Part shown: positions 10,031 to 22,407 of the stretch, piece by piece
Numbering within the stretch: position 1 is the first letter of the stretch
Layout: each line of letters begins with the position of its first letter
Assembly: GCA_028571685.1 (NCBI GenBank)
Contig: CM053162.1
Span: forward strand, 73,768,351-73,832,350
DNA length: 64,000 nucleotides
Origin: Heterohyrax brucei
Taxonomy: Eukaryota > Chordata > Mammalia > Hyracoidea > Procaviidae
Reading direction: 5' to 3'
The notes under the pieces: model-generated
The model's database searches: none
What the model was told of the DNA's origin: nothing
The model's input: only the letters and a program-made list of their open reading frames with translations
Program-made: the position numbers and the translations under genes

Positions 10031-13000
10031 TACTGAACTGTTTTGTGCTGTTTTCAAAACATTTTGTTCTGGTATGCAGGAATAGATTTTTGTCAAATCT
10101 TGCGTTTTTTTCCACCTTTGCTTTGGTGTCTGAACACAACCCATGAGACTGACTTCATCGGGGCCCAGAGGGGTAACCATGGGGCTGGTTGTTGCTGCTT
10201 CCTGAACTCTGCAAACCATCAGACGAGTGTGGGTAGAGAAGGGGGTCAGCAGAAGGGCTGAGCTACCGGCCCGGGTCACTAGCAGACTTCGTCTGTGGTG
10301 TTGTCCCAGCAATCTCTTATCTCACCTGAAGGCCCCTCTGAGGACAGTGGGAAGGAGGCTGGAGGTGAGGGCTTATTCCAAATCTCCCTGGAAAGTTAAT
10401 TAGTAGGCTCTTGGTCAACGAGTCAGATTCAGTGTCCCTCTCCCCTTGGTTGACTGGGAAAATAGCAGGATAGCCAGGAACAAACAGGTCCGGAGGAAGA
10501 CAGGCTGGAGGGCTGCTGAGAAACTCACTTTCAGACTTGTGTGGAAGGTACCGTGGTGAAGAGATGACGGAGACAGACTGGACAGACGGTGCTGTTAATG
10601 TCATCAGCACAGGGAACCACTCTCCGGTGTGCGGCTGGTAAACTGAGGCTCGGCCGAGTGGAGCACCCCGAGGCATTTCCATCCTGATGACCAGGCCGCG
10701 TCCACAGCACCGCGCCCTCCATGGGACTCAGTCTGGACGCTCGCCGGTGCCGAAGGAGAGTCTGTGGGCTGAGGGCACCGTGGCGGCGCGAGAGGCAGCG
10801 GGGAGGTGGATCTGGGCGCGGCTCTGGGCATCAGACGGCGTGCTCGAACATCCTCACGGAGAGCAGACCTACAGAGCATGAGAAAGACGCAGTCTCTGTC
10901 CTTGCCATCTTTTGAATCCATCAAGAGAAAAGAGCCAGCAGAGCGTTGCCTGACTCCCAGCTCCTGTCTGTAAACTCTCCCTGTCCCTCCCTGTCTCCAC
11001 CCCCACGCCATCAGGCAGGGACCCTGTCTGCCCTCTCCCTGTCCCTTCCCCACTCCCCCACCCTTCATGCCGTTAGACAGGGGCCCTGTCTGCCTTTGCT
11101 GTCAAGTCAGCTGGTGGTGTGTGAGTGAGAGAGGAAGGCAGCGCTGCAGTGCGGTGGTTAGTGCTGAGTGGGACCCGCAGAGGGCTCTTCAGCACCAGGG
11201 AGGGTGCCATCCTGGGAACCCTCCCGCGGGTATGCTATTGGAGCAAGGATTCAAAGATGAGGACGAGTTCACCAGGCGATGAAGGGCGGCTGTGTAGAGC
11301 AGCAGGGTCCCGTGGGGACACTGAGGGACACTGAGAGCAGCAGTGACCAGTAAGCACCGCAGCTCTGGTGGCTGGATGCCCATCTGACTAATTTACAAAT
11401 CAGAACAACAGGAGGGGTGCTGAGGCTAAGGAGAGCCAGGCAGCTGGGTGCTGCTGGCCTCTCTGGGGACGTGCCCGGCAGAGCTGAGTCAGTGGACCAG
11501 CACGCACCCCGGGGGCCCTCTGAGCGTGCTGTGCTCACACACTCTGGGGATACCGAGGGCCTTGTGCAGCGATCGATGTGTGCAGAAATGGAGTCAGGGG
11601 CTGTCCGTGTCTGTAACTCGGGTAAAATGTGCCAGGGTCGTGTTCTGAAACTGCTCACAGCAGCCAGAAGCGACAGGTGAAAAGCACAGAAGGCAGCGTG
11701 AACAGATCTACAAACATTAAGTTAAAACCAGGCCAGGTCTTCACTACACAATCGCCGTCTGCATTAAAAATGACAGCACCTTTCTAAAAGACAGACAGAC
11801 AGACATAACCAGGTGTGGTGCCAGCAGGTGCAGTGCGTCTGGGGGCGGGTGTGGTGGGGGACCAAGAGCAGGAGGGACTGAAGGGGACAGGAAGTGACAG
11901 TGCAGCCCCCGTGACCGAGATCGCCGCGAACCCAGGAGCATGGCTATCACTTCCTGTCCCTGCCACCAAAGAAAAGACTCAGCAATCTCAGAGTAGCCAA
12001 GTCAGCTTGGTCCCGGAAGAGGCTGGGTGACCGGGAGGCAAGCCAGGGCTGGTGTGTCGGGGCAGGGAGGCCCGGGGCATGGGCCCGGCCCGAGGACGGC
12101 AGGAGCCACTGACGGCTTTGCGGCAGGAAAGAGCGCTTTGTTTTCAAAGATCCCTCTGGTGACCTAGAGACGGAGGAGGCCCGGAGACCGGGTGGTGGCC
12201 AGGGCTGTCAGAGTGACAGGAGGAGGTATAGAGAGCAGCATCCGTGTGGACGGGCAGGGCGGCCACAGGGCGGGTGTCCTTAGGGGCCTGGGAGCCACGG
12301 TGGACCCTGTCTTCTGTTCAGAGAGGCAGCCGTTGGCCTCACTGTCGCAGGTCACTGCGGGGCGCGAGGGTGCTCAGCAACCTGGTGGCCGGTTGACTGC
12401 GCCAGCCAAGGTGCCCTGGGGCCCAGAAAGCAGGTGGCACAGTTTTGGTTCCCAGCCCGTCCTCTGGGTCTGGAAGGAGCTCGGTGGACCTCCCCTCTCC
12501 CCGGCTCACACTTCGTTGGGTTCCACTTTGTTCGCCTAGTAAAGCCACCACAGGGAAACCGTGCCCCTCCCAAGTCCCCCAGGTGCTCCCGAGTCCTGAC
12601 AGTGCCCTCAATCTTCAGGGCCCCTGCCCCGCCCTGGTGGGGGGTAAGGAATCGGCATGGTAACGGCTCTGCTGATTGCGTTAAGCGGGCCTAATGCGAT
12701 CCACCCTCATGAGAGCCATCCATCAGAGCAGGGCCCCTCCCCGGCTCCCTGCCACCCCGTCACATTAGCCGGGCAGCCCATTCATCACCTCCGCACACCT
12801 CCACAGAGCCGGGTCGTGACAGATGAGGAACCAAATCAGATTTATGGGGAGGTGTCGTGGAAAAAATCAGCCCCATCCATCTCCCAGACACGGAGGAGGG
12901 GCCCCGTGTCCTGTACCCTCCCGGGCTCCACGGGGAGACGGGTGCTGCGGGAGAAGCCAGCCAGGTGGCCTTTGTTTACCAGAAGGCCCACTCCTGAGCC

Positions 13001-13152
13001 CTGTGTTACCTGGCACAGCTCTCCAACTGAATTCTCTAGAAGTTCATGTTTGGTGGGGCAGAACCCCTGCCTGGACTGGGACACAAGGCCCAGAGTCCCC
13101 CATAACTTCTGCTGATCCCAGGGACCGAATTTATGAGGGTTCCTGGGTTGGA
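10031..13152. other. GC-rich intergenic DNA, no gene recognised
   Basis: About 3.1 kb. Open frames on both strands are compositionally biased and resemble no known protein. A homeodomain-like 'agttaattagtagg' occurs near 10396. The candidate regulatory element at 12650-12880 is listed separately. Confidence 0.5.
12650..12880. promoter_or_regulatory. Candidate distal regulatory element
   Basis: A motif-dense block within otherwise GC-rich DNA, about 12.7 kb upstream of the CYP26B1 start codon. It holds several homeodomain-type cores (tgattgcgttaa, cctaatgcgat, cacattagcc, gatttatgg), a MEIS/TGIF-type TGACAG at the 'gtgacagatgagg' run, and a T-box-like aggtgtcg. What is seen is motif clustering; enhancer function is inference and there is no alignment behind it. 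Confidence 0.3.
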
Positions 13153-13275
13153 GGCCCTAGCAGCACAGTGATTAAGTGCTATGTCTGCTGAGTAAAGTGT
13201 GGGCCGTTCGAGTCCCCCGGATGCTCCCTGGAAGCTCTGTGGAGCAGCTCTGCTCCGTCCTGGAGGGCCAGGTTA
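13153..13275 (+). mobile_element. AfroSINE, 3'-truncated
   Basis: tRNA-like head 'ccctagcagcacagtgatta ... ctgctgagtaaagtgtgggc' and 'cgttcgagtcccccggatgc' (B-box side), followed by 'gctctgtggagcagctctgc'. The usual 'gactcgacggcaacggg' tail is missing. Confidence 0.82.
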
Positions 13276-13724
13276 GCTGTGGTGGCAGAGTGGTGAGGAG
13301 CAGACCGGCAGCTCAGGGAGGAGACTGGGCCTCGGGCCACCTGTACGTGGAAGGCCGTCTCGCTCAGGCCCTGCGTCAGGGCTGAGGCCTTCTTGCTGGG
13401 GCTTATTTTAGCCCTGATGGCCAGACAGACCAGACAGAGGCCTAGCGAGAACTAAGGAAGCTGGAGCAGGTTCCAGGAGAAAGCAGCCTTTACGCTCCAG
13501 GATTCGTGGAGTCAAAAGCTGGTGAGATTCAGGGGACACTCTTGGAGAGAACTCGAAGTGTTGAAGTGCTGGGCCCCACCCACGCCAGGCCTGGATGGCC
13601 CCTGTGCAGGCAGGGGGTGGGGGGCCTGCCAGCTTTGCTGGGAGTCTGGGCCGCCCTGGGTCTGGCACCAGGCCGCATGTTTCATGTGCATCATTGAGAA
13701 AAAGAAAAAAGTCCTCACAACCAC

Positions 13725-13870
13725 CAATTGCCCGGTCATTATTCTCCCCAATTTTATTAGAAAATCAACTTCAGAGAGATGCAGTGACTTGGCCAGGACT
13801 GTCCAGCGGGAAATGTGGAATGAGGACGGAGCCTGGTTCTGTACCATCACACAGCTGGGCTCGCTGCTGT
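13725..13870 (-). mobile_element. MIR SINE remnant
   Basis: Resembles the antisense MIR core: 'cattattctccccaatttta', then 'gagagatgcagtgacttggc', 'caggactgtccagcgggaaa'. Ancient mammalian repeat, diverged. Confidence 0.6.
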
Positions 13871-15165
13871 CCCTGGGCCGGGCCCGGTCTGGGCTGGGAG
13901 CGGTCTCAGGCCCAGCGTCTCCATCCCAGGCCCCCGTGAGCTGTGGCCAGGCGACCCTAGACTCCAGTGCTGTCCCTGCCCTAGGGGGCCCAGGACGATG
14001 AGGAGAGGCAGACAGGCTGCAGAAAGGGCCACAGAGGTTCTCGTCACTCAGTCCCCGGAGGCCAGTGATGGACTTGGGCTGGGGCTGCCCCTGCCCTACG
14101 GGAGATCCTCTGACTTCCTCCGAGCTAACCATGGCCCTGCCTGAGCTGGAGGCCAGCCACAGGAGGGCAGCTGCTGAGCAGAGCCGAGAGCCCAGCTGGG
14201 ACCCGGGCAGAGGGCCATGTGGGACCCTGTGTGTGTGAGCATAGCCTGTCCCCAGCAGGCCAGGGTCCCAAGGGTGCTGAGAAGGCCGTGTGTCCCTCCC
14301 CTCGCCAAGCAGGGGCTCCAGGCCCCCCGTTGGCAGCTGAGTCAGCTCCTGGAGAGTCGGGCGGGGCGGCCGTGCGGTGCAGCGGGGGGCCGGCGGTGAC
14401 AGCCTCCGGGAGCGGGGGGACGGGCATGCCCATCCTGACGGGAAGCATCCTCAGGCCCCCGCTGACCGCTTTCCCAGGCTGTCTTCCTCCACCGTTTCCA
14501 CCTCCTGCCCCTTGGGGCTGGTGTCCTCTCTGGGGTGTCTCTAGCACCTGGCTCTATCAAAAGACTGGCCATTTGCTGAAGCAGCACCGTCTAACGGGCC
14601 TTGCCGCATCGACTCTTTGTCTGGCACCTCCGTCCTCCTTGCCTCACTCTTCCCCAGCCCTGCTCTCCTGGCCTTCCTGCAGGCCCCGTCCCTCCAGACC
14701 CTGTCCCCACCCCCTGCCCTGCCTCCAGGCCCTGTCCCCAACCCCGCAGCCCTGCTCTCCTGGCCTTCCTGCAGGCCCTGTCCCTCCAGGCCAGCTGGCC
14801 CTAGATGCAAATGACTCCTCCGTACCTTGTCTCCTCCCCCTCCACTCATGACCTGGAGATCTTCCCTCTTGTCTGGCACTCCTCATTCCTACGTGGATTG
14901 ATACAGGACAACCCCATCTGTCAGGTTTGGGGTCTTCTCTCCAGCCTCACCGAGCCTCCCTCTCCCCGCTCCGCTGCAGGCCCCTTCCTGTCCCAGCTCC
15001 GAGCCCGCAGTAGCAGGGCCACAGGGCCAGGCCTGCAGCTTCCAAGGTCTCACGGGCTAGCGGGGGACATTGCTGAGTGGAGAAACTCCGCCCAGACAAA
15101 AGGGATGCAGCCTGGACGTATTCTGTCTGGGGACAGACAGAGCCAAACCCACGGAGGGAGTGTCC
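13871..15165. other. GC-rich intergenic DNA
   Basis: No gene recognised. The segment 14640-14800 contains a local imperfect duplication: 'agccctgctctcctggcctt' followed by 'cctgcaggcc' appears twice, about 100 bp apart, which generates repetitive Pro/Leu-rich frames. Confidence 0.5.
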
Positions 15166-15400
15166 CCGTTGCTGTGAGGTGCCACTGAGTCGGTCCCGAA
15201 GCACAGCCACCCCACGCGTGACAGCAGAGGGGAGCACCGTGCCCGCCCCGTCCAGGGCCTCCCGCTCTGTAATCGTCGGTGCTGTCTAACTCCTCCCAGT
15301 TAAGGGTCTTCTTTCATGTTCACCCTCTACCAAGCCTGATGTCCTTCTGCAGGGACTGGCCCCCCCAATAACATGTTCAAAGTATGTGAGGCAGCACCTT
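15166..15400 (-). mobile_element. RTE LINE 3'-end fragment
   Basis: Starts with the 3' terminus 'gttgctgtgaggtgccactg' followed by 'agtcggtcccgaagcacagc', and continues to 'aagcctgatgtccttctgca' and 'acatgttcaaagtatgtgag', the same order as 5964-6220. GC-rich and diverged. Confidence 0.75.
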
Positions 15401-15537
15401 GCCACCTGCCCTTGTCAGGGGTGTTCTGGCTGGACTTCAGGACAGGTTGGTCCCTTCTTATGTGGCCTGCGGTCTAGTCAGGATTCTTTGCCAACAGTGT
15501 TGTTCAGTTTTAGGCACCCCTAAAAATATGTGAGCCC

Positions 15538-15693
15538 GAAAACTTGTTACTGTCGAGCCGACCCTCGGTCATAGAGACCCTGCAGGACCGAGTAGACCTG
15601 CCCCACAGGCTTTCCGAGGAGCAGCTGGTGGATCGGAACTGCGGACCTTGTGGTTGTCAGCTGAGCTCTCAGCCACCGTCCTCCCAGGGCTTC
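15538..15693 (-). mobile_element. AfroSINE
   Basis: Reverse-oriented: 'ttactgtcgagccgaccctc', 'tagagaccctgcaggaccga', 'gaggagcagctggtggatcg', and the head end 'tctcagccaccgtcctccc'. Confidence 0.86.
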
Positions 15694-16797
15694 AGTTCGA
15701 GGCGTCTCACATGGAGAAGGCCTCAGGGTGATGCACAGTTTTACATACAAATAAGCCGCTAACAGGGCAACTGGATGAAGAGCCCCATCACTGGAGCCCG
15801 GGGTCGGTCACAGAGTTCTGTGTGAGCGTGTGGGTGCCCGGGCGGGGTCGGTTCCAGCAGGACCCTGAGATCTGAAGTGTTGAGGGGAGAAAACAAAACG
15901 GGGTTCAGTCTCAAGTGAGGCCGATCGGGGGCTGTCTCGGGGGCCAGAGGGAAGCAAAGCAAACCAACACGGCAACCCTGTCCGTCGTGGAGCGGAGCCA
16001 GCCCCGGAGTCTCTCCGGCCTTCACGTTTAGAGAAGCAGACACACATGTGGGACCCCACCACCAGCCTTCTCTCAGCACTGTGGGTGCCATCTGGGGGTC
16101 TCTGGACGAGAGCAGAGGCCCCTCTTCCCAGAGTGCTTCTCCTCCACTGGCCCTGGGGGTGCCAGTATTTCTGGGGGCCGTGCTCCAGGGCCGCTCCTCT
16201 TTCTGCGCGAGTGTCTCTGCTTCGTGGCTTTGCTGGTCATCCTCCGAACACAGAGCACGTGCAGGTCTCTCTCCAGACCCACTCTCGTTTCCAGGCCCCA
16301 GGCCTCTGTCCTGCAGGCCACTGCCCACTCTACCAGAACTTCCCTTACACACCTGGGATGGCCCTAACCAAAGCCACTCTCATCATCCGTCCCTGGGACC
16401 CAGGTTTTCCGAGTTCTCCAGCTCAGTAGATCTCACCAGCAGGCATCCAGCTACCCGTCGGGACACCTGTCACACCCTCCCTGGGCCCAAGGTGTCTAAT
16501 CGGCTGGCGAATAGTTCTGCGTCTCTTCCTAAAATCCACCTGCTTTTCTTCACCCTCATGGCCGGAAACCTGGTCCGGCCCTCTGTGTGCTGGCTCAGTG
16601 TGGTCCCGACAGCCTGGGGTTCAGTTCCGGGGATTAAAGCACCCCCGAGGTGCAAACGTGCTCAGAGGTTCCTCGGGGCGAGTTGCTCAGCCACTGCTGG
16701 CTTGCCTTCGTTGGTGGCCGTGGAAGTGTTGGCCCCTGGAGGGCTCACCGGGTGGGCCCTCGCCACGAGTCGCTGTCAGGGCCCGCCCTGTCGTCTC
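15694..16797. other. GC-rich intergenic DNA, no gene recognised
   Basis: The plus-strand frame 16048-16800 (250 codons) is the longest here. Its Ser/Pro/Leu-rich translation shows no domain, and it begins and ends in repeat-like or low-complexity sequence, so I treat it as a chance frame. Confidence 0.5.
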
Positions 16798-16990
16798 TGA
16801 GTGCCGTTGGTGGGCGCTGGCTCATGGTGGCCCGGCGCACAGCCGAGTGGCTGCCTGCCCGGCCTGCACTGTCCTCACGGGCCATCGTGCAGGGCCCGTT
16901 GCCGCGGCCACCGCGTCAGGCCACTGCGTCAGGCCGTCTCACAGAGGGTCTGCCTTGTGCTGCCAACTCTGCAGGGCCAAGCCTGGGGTC
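16798..16990 (-). mobile_element. Degenerate RTE LINE 3'-end fragment
   Basis: The order 'gagtgccgttggtgggcgct', 'gcacagccgagtggctgcct', 'gttgccgcggccaccgcgtc' and 'aggccgtctcacagagggtc' parallels the start of other RTE 3' ends (5985-6115, 52895-53040), but with strong GC drift. Confidence 0.5.
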
Positions 16991-17224
16991 CTTCTCCGGG
17001 GAACGCTCCCTCCAGGCGGCCTGTCCAGGGTACGCGAGGCGTGGCCTGGCCCTCTGGGGTTCCAAGGCTCACTCCGGCTGAGCTTCTCCTGAGACAGAGG
17101 TGTCCCTGCTCTGGCAGCCTGTGGCGTGTCCAGTCCTCTCGTCCAGCACCGCACGGAAGGGCTCACGGTTGGCCGTGTTGTCGCTGTTTGACTTCAGTCA
17201 TCAGCACAGTCCCCCAACAAGTCT

Positions 17225-17365
17225 CCCAGCTCCCCCTCTCCTTCTCTTCTAATCCACTCGCTGGAGGAGCCCCCGAGGCCCACAGAGGTCAAGAGCCTTC
17301 CCTGAGCGCCTGAGCGGCAGCGGGGACTTCAGCCTGGGCCTGGTGGACTCCAGAGCTCCCGTCAC
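17225..17365 (-). mobile_element. MIR SINE remnant
   Basis: 'cacagaggtcaagagccttc' through 'cttcagcctgggcctggtgg' and 'actccagagctcccgtc' follow the antisense MIR pattern. Confidence 0.5.
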
Positions 17366-18805
17366 AAGCTGTTAAGCCAGTCTGCCTGTTTGCAAGCCAG
17401 AGGAAATCAGTAGAGTTGGAGTAGCCGGAGGCTAAGGCAGGGAGCACTGAAAAGAGAGGCAGCCCACGGTCGGAGGGCAGCACTGCAGGGGCGGAGCCTT
17501 CAAAGCTGGGCTTGAAGGGGCAGCATAGAGTCTGGGTGGGTGCTGCTGCAGAGACTGGGTCAGAGGGGCTAGCGTCCCCTCAGGAACCTCTTGGTGCCTT
17601 GAGAGTGGTCAGGCCTGGGTGCTGGGACGGGGAAATCCGGGCGGATGGGCGGGTTAAGTGCGAGAACAGGCGAGGCTGTTGGTGACAGGCTGGGACTGTT
17701 CCTCCCTGGTGTGTGCACTCGATGTCTCAGGATCCAGGAGGACAGGAGAGGACTGCACAGGCGCGACAAGGCAGGTGGAAGGTATGGAGGGGGGCACCCA
17801 TGGCCTCCCTGCTCCCCCTCTTCCTCTCCTTCCGAGCAGGGGTTGCAGCAGCATTGGCCTCTTGCGAGAGGAGGCGATTTGCTGGCTTTTTGGACATGGC
17901 ATGAGGCACTCCGCAGACCAGCTTCTCAGGTTAGCTCTGTCATCCAGGGTCTCTGTGCAAGGCTGCGGGCCTGACAGTGGGCCCGTCTGCCTTCTGGGGG
18001 GCCCCCACCGACCAGCTGAGTGTGGGAGGGCAGCGTAGAGGTGGACTGCTTCAGGGGCCTGTGTGCTCTGGGGAAGAGGCATTTTCCTCCCCAGACTCAT
18101 TTGTCTGCGTCTGAGGCTGGTAAGTGAGGTCACTACCGTCCCCTCCACTCCCAAAGAATGGAAACCTTTGGGACAAGTAGCTCCCGTGCCCTCTGCTTCA
18201 GGCTCCACACTGCCTTGCCAGCCCAGCCTTCTCCCTCCTGCCACCCTGGGAGTTCAGGAGGAGCCCACCTCATCCCCGTCCGAACAGTGTCCCTTTGGAG
18301 ATGTGACTGGATAGGCCGGGATAGAAGTTACCCCTTGAGGAGGCTTCCCTAGCGTGGGGACTGGGAAGGGATCCTGGGAGCCGGGAGAGAGGAGGCTGGG
18401 CTCCAGCTTGTCTGACTGAGCCCATGCGACAACGAACAGTGCTCCTTTTAAAAACCAACAATCCTGTGATTTCTGGGGTCTGTGGGACCCTTGCACCTTG
18501 AGCTGAGCGTGGGGTGAGCGACATCGAGGCACACTTGCTCGGAGTGCTGAGCAGCGCCCTCCGGCTCCCCGATCCGAGTCCTACCTCGGACAAAAGCTCT
18601 AGGCACTCTGTCATGCCACTCTTTTTCTTCCTGGGTCCCCATTGTCAAGCCCTCAAGAAAGTGCACTTCAGTCCTTTGTCACTGAGTGTAATTTGATAGA
18701 CTGAGCAGAGACACACTGCTCTCCTGAGCTTTCAGACCCTCGCGCTGCCGGAGAAGCGGGTAACAGAGAGACCCAAGGTCTCTGAGTGGACGTTTAAGCA
18801 GGAGG
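17366..18805. other. Intergenic, nothing recognised
   Basis: About 1.4 kb of unique-looking GC-rich DNA with no supported gene or repeat. Confidence 0.5.
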
Positions 18806-19103
18806 ACACGCGTGCACGCACCCACGCACACATATACACACTGTCACACACACAGTCTCTCTCACACCCACCGTTGCACCCACATGCAGTCTCTTACACA
18901 CACAGCATCACACCCATATACATAGTCACACACACACACCATCACACACTCTCACACACACCATCACACCCGTATACTGTCTCTTATACACATGCCATCA
19001 CATACATATACACAGTCACATGCAGTTGCACACACTTTCTCACTCACCATCACACACACTGTTTCTCACACACACACTGTCTCCCACACTGTCACACACA
19101 CGC
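18806..19103. repeat. CA-rich low-complexity tract
   Basis: About 300 bp of interrupted CA repeats with recurring 'cacacac-catcacac', 'ctctcacacac' and 'gtcacacacac' segments. It looks like a decayed compound microsatellite; the His/Thr/Ser frame across it is an artefact. Confidence 0.93.
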
Positions 19104-22100
19104 CAGGACCTCGAGTTGCCTTGCTGGGAGGAGGCTGAGTCCCTGATTCTGGTGCGTGGGGGCCTGGCCTTCGGGTCCCGGAACACACGTCCTCCCAGCT
19201 CCTGGCGACTCCCCTCGATGCCCAGTGGGCGGTACCAGGGCAGGTCCCGGGCTATAAAGGGCCTGGGCTCCCGGGCCTGAGGGGGGCACCACTGTCCTGG
19301 CCTGCCTCAGACAGCCTGGGCCCGGCTCGTGCCCAGGGCACCGGGCAGGCTGCGCTCTCGGGCACCGCCCGCTGGGGTGCCGCTATGGACTACGCTGCTC
19401 GTACCTGGCTCTCGCTCCATCGGCAAGTCCCTTCCGGGGTTGCTTTCCTCTGGTCGGGTGCAGGGCGGCGGAGAAGGACGGTCTGGGGGCTTTGACGGGG
19501 GGCGGGGGTGCCCGGGCTTCCACCCGGAGCAGATCTTCTGGGAGCCGGTCTCCGAGCTGCGGCCTCCGAGCTGCGGTGTGGGGCACGGCTCTGTCTACGG
19601 TCAGGAATGGGGAAGGGGGCAGAACCCGCTCCCGGGGGGCCCTCCCTCCTGAAGGCTGTGGGGAGAGGCGAGGGCCCCCTCCCCGCTGCTCGCTTCCGAG
19701 GGGCTGGGAGTGAGGATTCGGGCCTGCCTGCCCTGGCAGTGCCAGCCGGAGACCCTGGGACAGAGGTTGGTGTCTATAAATCAAAACTAAAAACACTCCA
19801 GCGACCACAGGCTCCCCAGCGGGGGGGTGGGGGAGAGTGGGGCAGTCACAGGACAGGACAGAGGAGGAGGGGGAGGGGGCCTCCAGGAAAGAGCCGCAAT
19901 GTCTCTGGAGCCCGCCCTGCCTTGGCAGTGCCCAGTGAGCCGGAGGACGGCCCTGCAGGGGCGGGCAGCCTGGGTCCCAGCAGGTGGCGGGTCTGAAGGG
20001 GTCCTTGTGCTCTGAAAGACAGCCACAGAGCCCCTGAAGCTGCAGGGACAGGGCCTGGGGACAGTTCACCCTGTGGGCTCCAGAAAGGCAGACTCAGCGG
20101 CTCCATGGTACTTTGCCTGCTGAGCTACCACTCTGTCCCACGTGCCCACCATCCTGGATGGCAGGGTGGGCAGGCCGCAGTCAGGAAGGGTCCTGGGAAC
20201 TGTCCTTGAGGATTGGGGGCTGGAAGGACACTGCCAGCCCAGCGACTTCTGTGCTGGAGGAAGGCAGAGAACGGGGGAAGGGCAGGCAGACAGGCCTGGG
20301 GCGGGGGCTGGGGCCACAACGTGGTCCAGGGCCAAAGGGCTCTCCGGACCAGCACCTCCAGGGGCAGCGATTTCTGCCCGGTTCTGGAGAACGAGTGGCA
20401 GGAGCTGCTGTCCTGGGGCAGAGGGAGATAGGGTGCTTCGTCACTGGACTTGTGACTTTGCAGGGAGGGACGCTGTCACTGTGTCAGGCGGGCAGGGTGT
20501 GAGTGGCCTTAGAATGGCGCCAGGGAGAAGGAGGAGGCCTTGGGTGCTGAGTTCCACAAGGACCCCTCAGAGGGGGCAGCAGCCAGGGGGGCAGGGCCGG
20601 GGACAGGGCCGCGGGCAGAGGGCGTCGGCTACAGCTGACTGAGTGCCGTCACTGAGACAGCGCCTCACTGCCACTGTCGTCACTAAGACAGTGTGGTCAC
20701 TAGAAGAGCACTTGCTGTCCCTATTGGCGTGATATACATATGTTTATACATATGTTTAGTTTACATATTCTAAAATTATTCCGCAGTCATGGTCTGTCTA
20801 AGAAATACAAAATGCCCCGACGTAGTGACCAGGATGGGCGGCTGGGAAGGCCTGGGAGGTGCTCGGCGAGCCCCTGGACACACACCTGCTCCTGGTCCCT
20901 CCTCCTGGGCTCTCTGCTCTCTGAACACTCTGGCCCGTAGGATCCTGGGGCTGACCATCTCGGCCCTGGAGCTGACCGGCTCCATCCAGGGCCTTTTTTT
21001 CTCCTTTTGACCCGGCTGGAGGGAGCAGAGGTGGGATTTAGGAAAAAGAAAGTAAGTGGCCATTGATTAAAAACTCCAAGGCCCAAACTGGGGGAAGGTG
21101 GCAGCTCCTTCGGTGGCCTGAGCTGAGATGGCCAGTGGCACAGCCATCCAACAAAGAAGGGCGGCTTCGGGGACGAGTTCTCAGGGGTGTGTGTGTTTGG
21201 CACTAAGAGGAGGGGGCCACAGCCAAGAAGCTTGAGAGAGCCGGGGACTCGCTTTTCTCCTGGCCAGAAAGGAGCACGTGTGAATCCGAAGCTCTGAATG
21301 AGGACGGTCCCACAGGGCTGCAGAGGGGATGACCCAGCATCACAGGTGTGGCAGAGGCCTCCTGGCCCCACAGAGCCGCCCACGTGCAAGGAGTCCAAGA
21401 GGGCCTGTCTTTGTTGCTAGGGACAGCTTTCTGCCGGGCAACGCAGGACTCCGGCAGACACGCCCCTGTGAACGGGGGTTTCCCGAGTCAGGGAGGAGGC
21501 CGCCTCTCCCCACTGTCCCTGTGCCATGAGTGGTGACCCTCTCCTTTCTGCACAGAGTTCGGAACTCTGCCAGGTCCATTCTGACTGATTTCAGTGTCTC
21601 AAGGACTGGAGGGAGAGGTAGGAGCAGGCTTGAGCGGTGGCTCAGGAGCCCTGCAGGCAATAGCGAGTCCTCAGGGTGGGCTGGGGACCCCATGGGAAGG
21701 GTGCATGGGGAGAGAGGGTTCATGAGCTTTTGAGACACTAGCTACAGGCAGCCTCGGGGAGAAAGGCCCTAATTCACCGAGGCCACTCTGTCCTACAGCC
21801 ACGTCCCTTTGGGGCTGTCTGCTGGAGTGGCCTACCACCCTCCTTGGCCAAGGGTGGATCTGGTCCTGCTTAGTTACACTGGGGTTTGGTCTAGGGTCAA
21901 GGACTGAGTCAATCTGCTCCGGATTCAAGGTCAGTGTCTGGGATCAGGCTGAGTGTCTGTTTTAGGGCAGGGTTAGAGTCAGACTGAGATCTGGGTCAAA
22001 GCTCAGTCTGGGACCAGGATCAGAAATTCACCTGAGAGGGAGGAAGGAGTTTCCTCTGACTGAAGGAGCTGCTGACCCTTCTCTGTCCCCAAGCCATACT

Positions 22101-22407
22101 TGTGACAACCGCATCTCCGGGCAGTGAGACCCTGGGCCTCTCTCTTCTTCTCTGAGTCGCTCTCTGGGGCCTGAGCAGAGTGACAGCCCAGTCACCGTGA
22201 CGTTGTGCTGGGACCCCCCTGGCAGCAGGGCCAGCAGGTCTCCTCTGCCCATGCCCTGTCCCAGCTCCCTGTCTGTACCTGGAGGAGGCAGAGAGCCCAC
22301 AGGTACTGAGGGATGGGAGCTGTGGGAGCCAGGGGTTTCTGGGGCTGCCGAGGAGACAGATGGCGAGTGCACTCCAGAGGTGGCTGGCTGCAGCTATACG
22401 AGACTCT
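19104..22407. other. GC-rich intergenic DNA upstream of CYP26B1
   Basis: No gene recognised. A TATAAA with flanking GC (ctataaagggcctgggctcc) lies at about 19251, but no downstream open frame or splice pattern supports a transcript. A short duplication 'tatacatatgttta' occurs near 20730-20760. A half-site-rich tract (21860-22030) is listed separately. Confidence 0.45.
21860..22030. repeat. Degenerate tandem tract with RGKTCA half-sites
   Basis: Irregular reiteration of a motif like 'gg(g/a)tca...ctgagtct'. It carries GGGTCA at 21894-21899, AGGTCA at 21928-21933 and GGGTCA at 21993-21998, about 3.4 kb upstream of the start codon. The half-sites are not spaced as a direct repeat of 1, 2 or 5, so this is not a standard retinoic-acid response element. 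Confidence 0.5.

Noticed and set aside
16048-16800. 250-codon plus-strand open frame
   Set aside because: No recognisable domain, biased composition, no promoter or splice context, adjacent to degenerate repeats.
18874-19146. His/Thr/Ser-repeat frame (HTHSITP-like)
   Set aside because: Translation of a CA-rich low-complexity tract.
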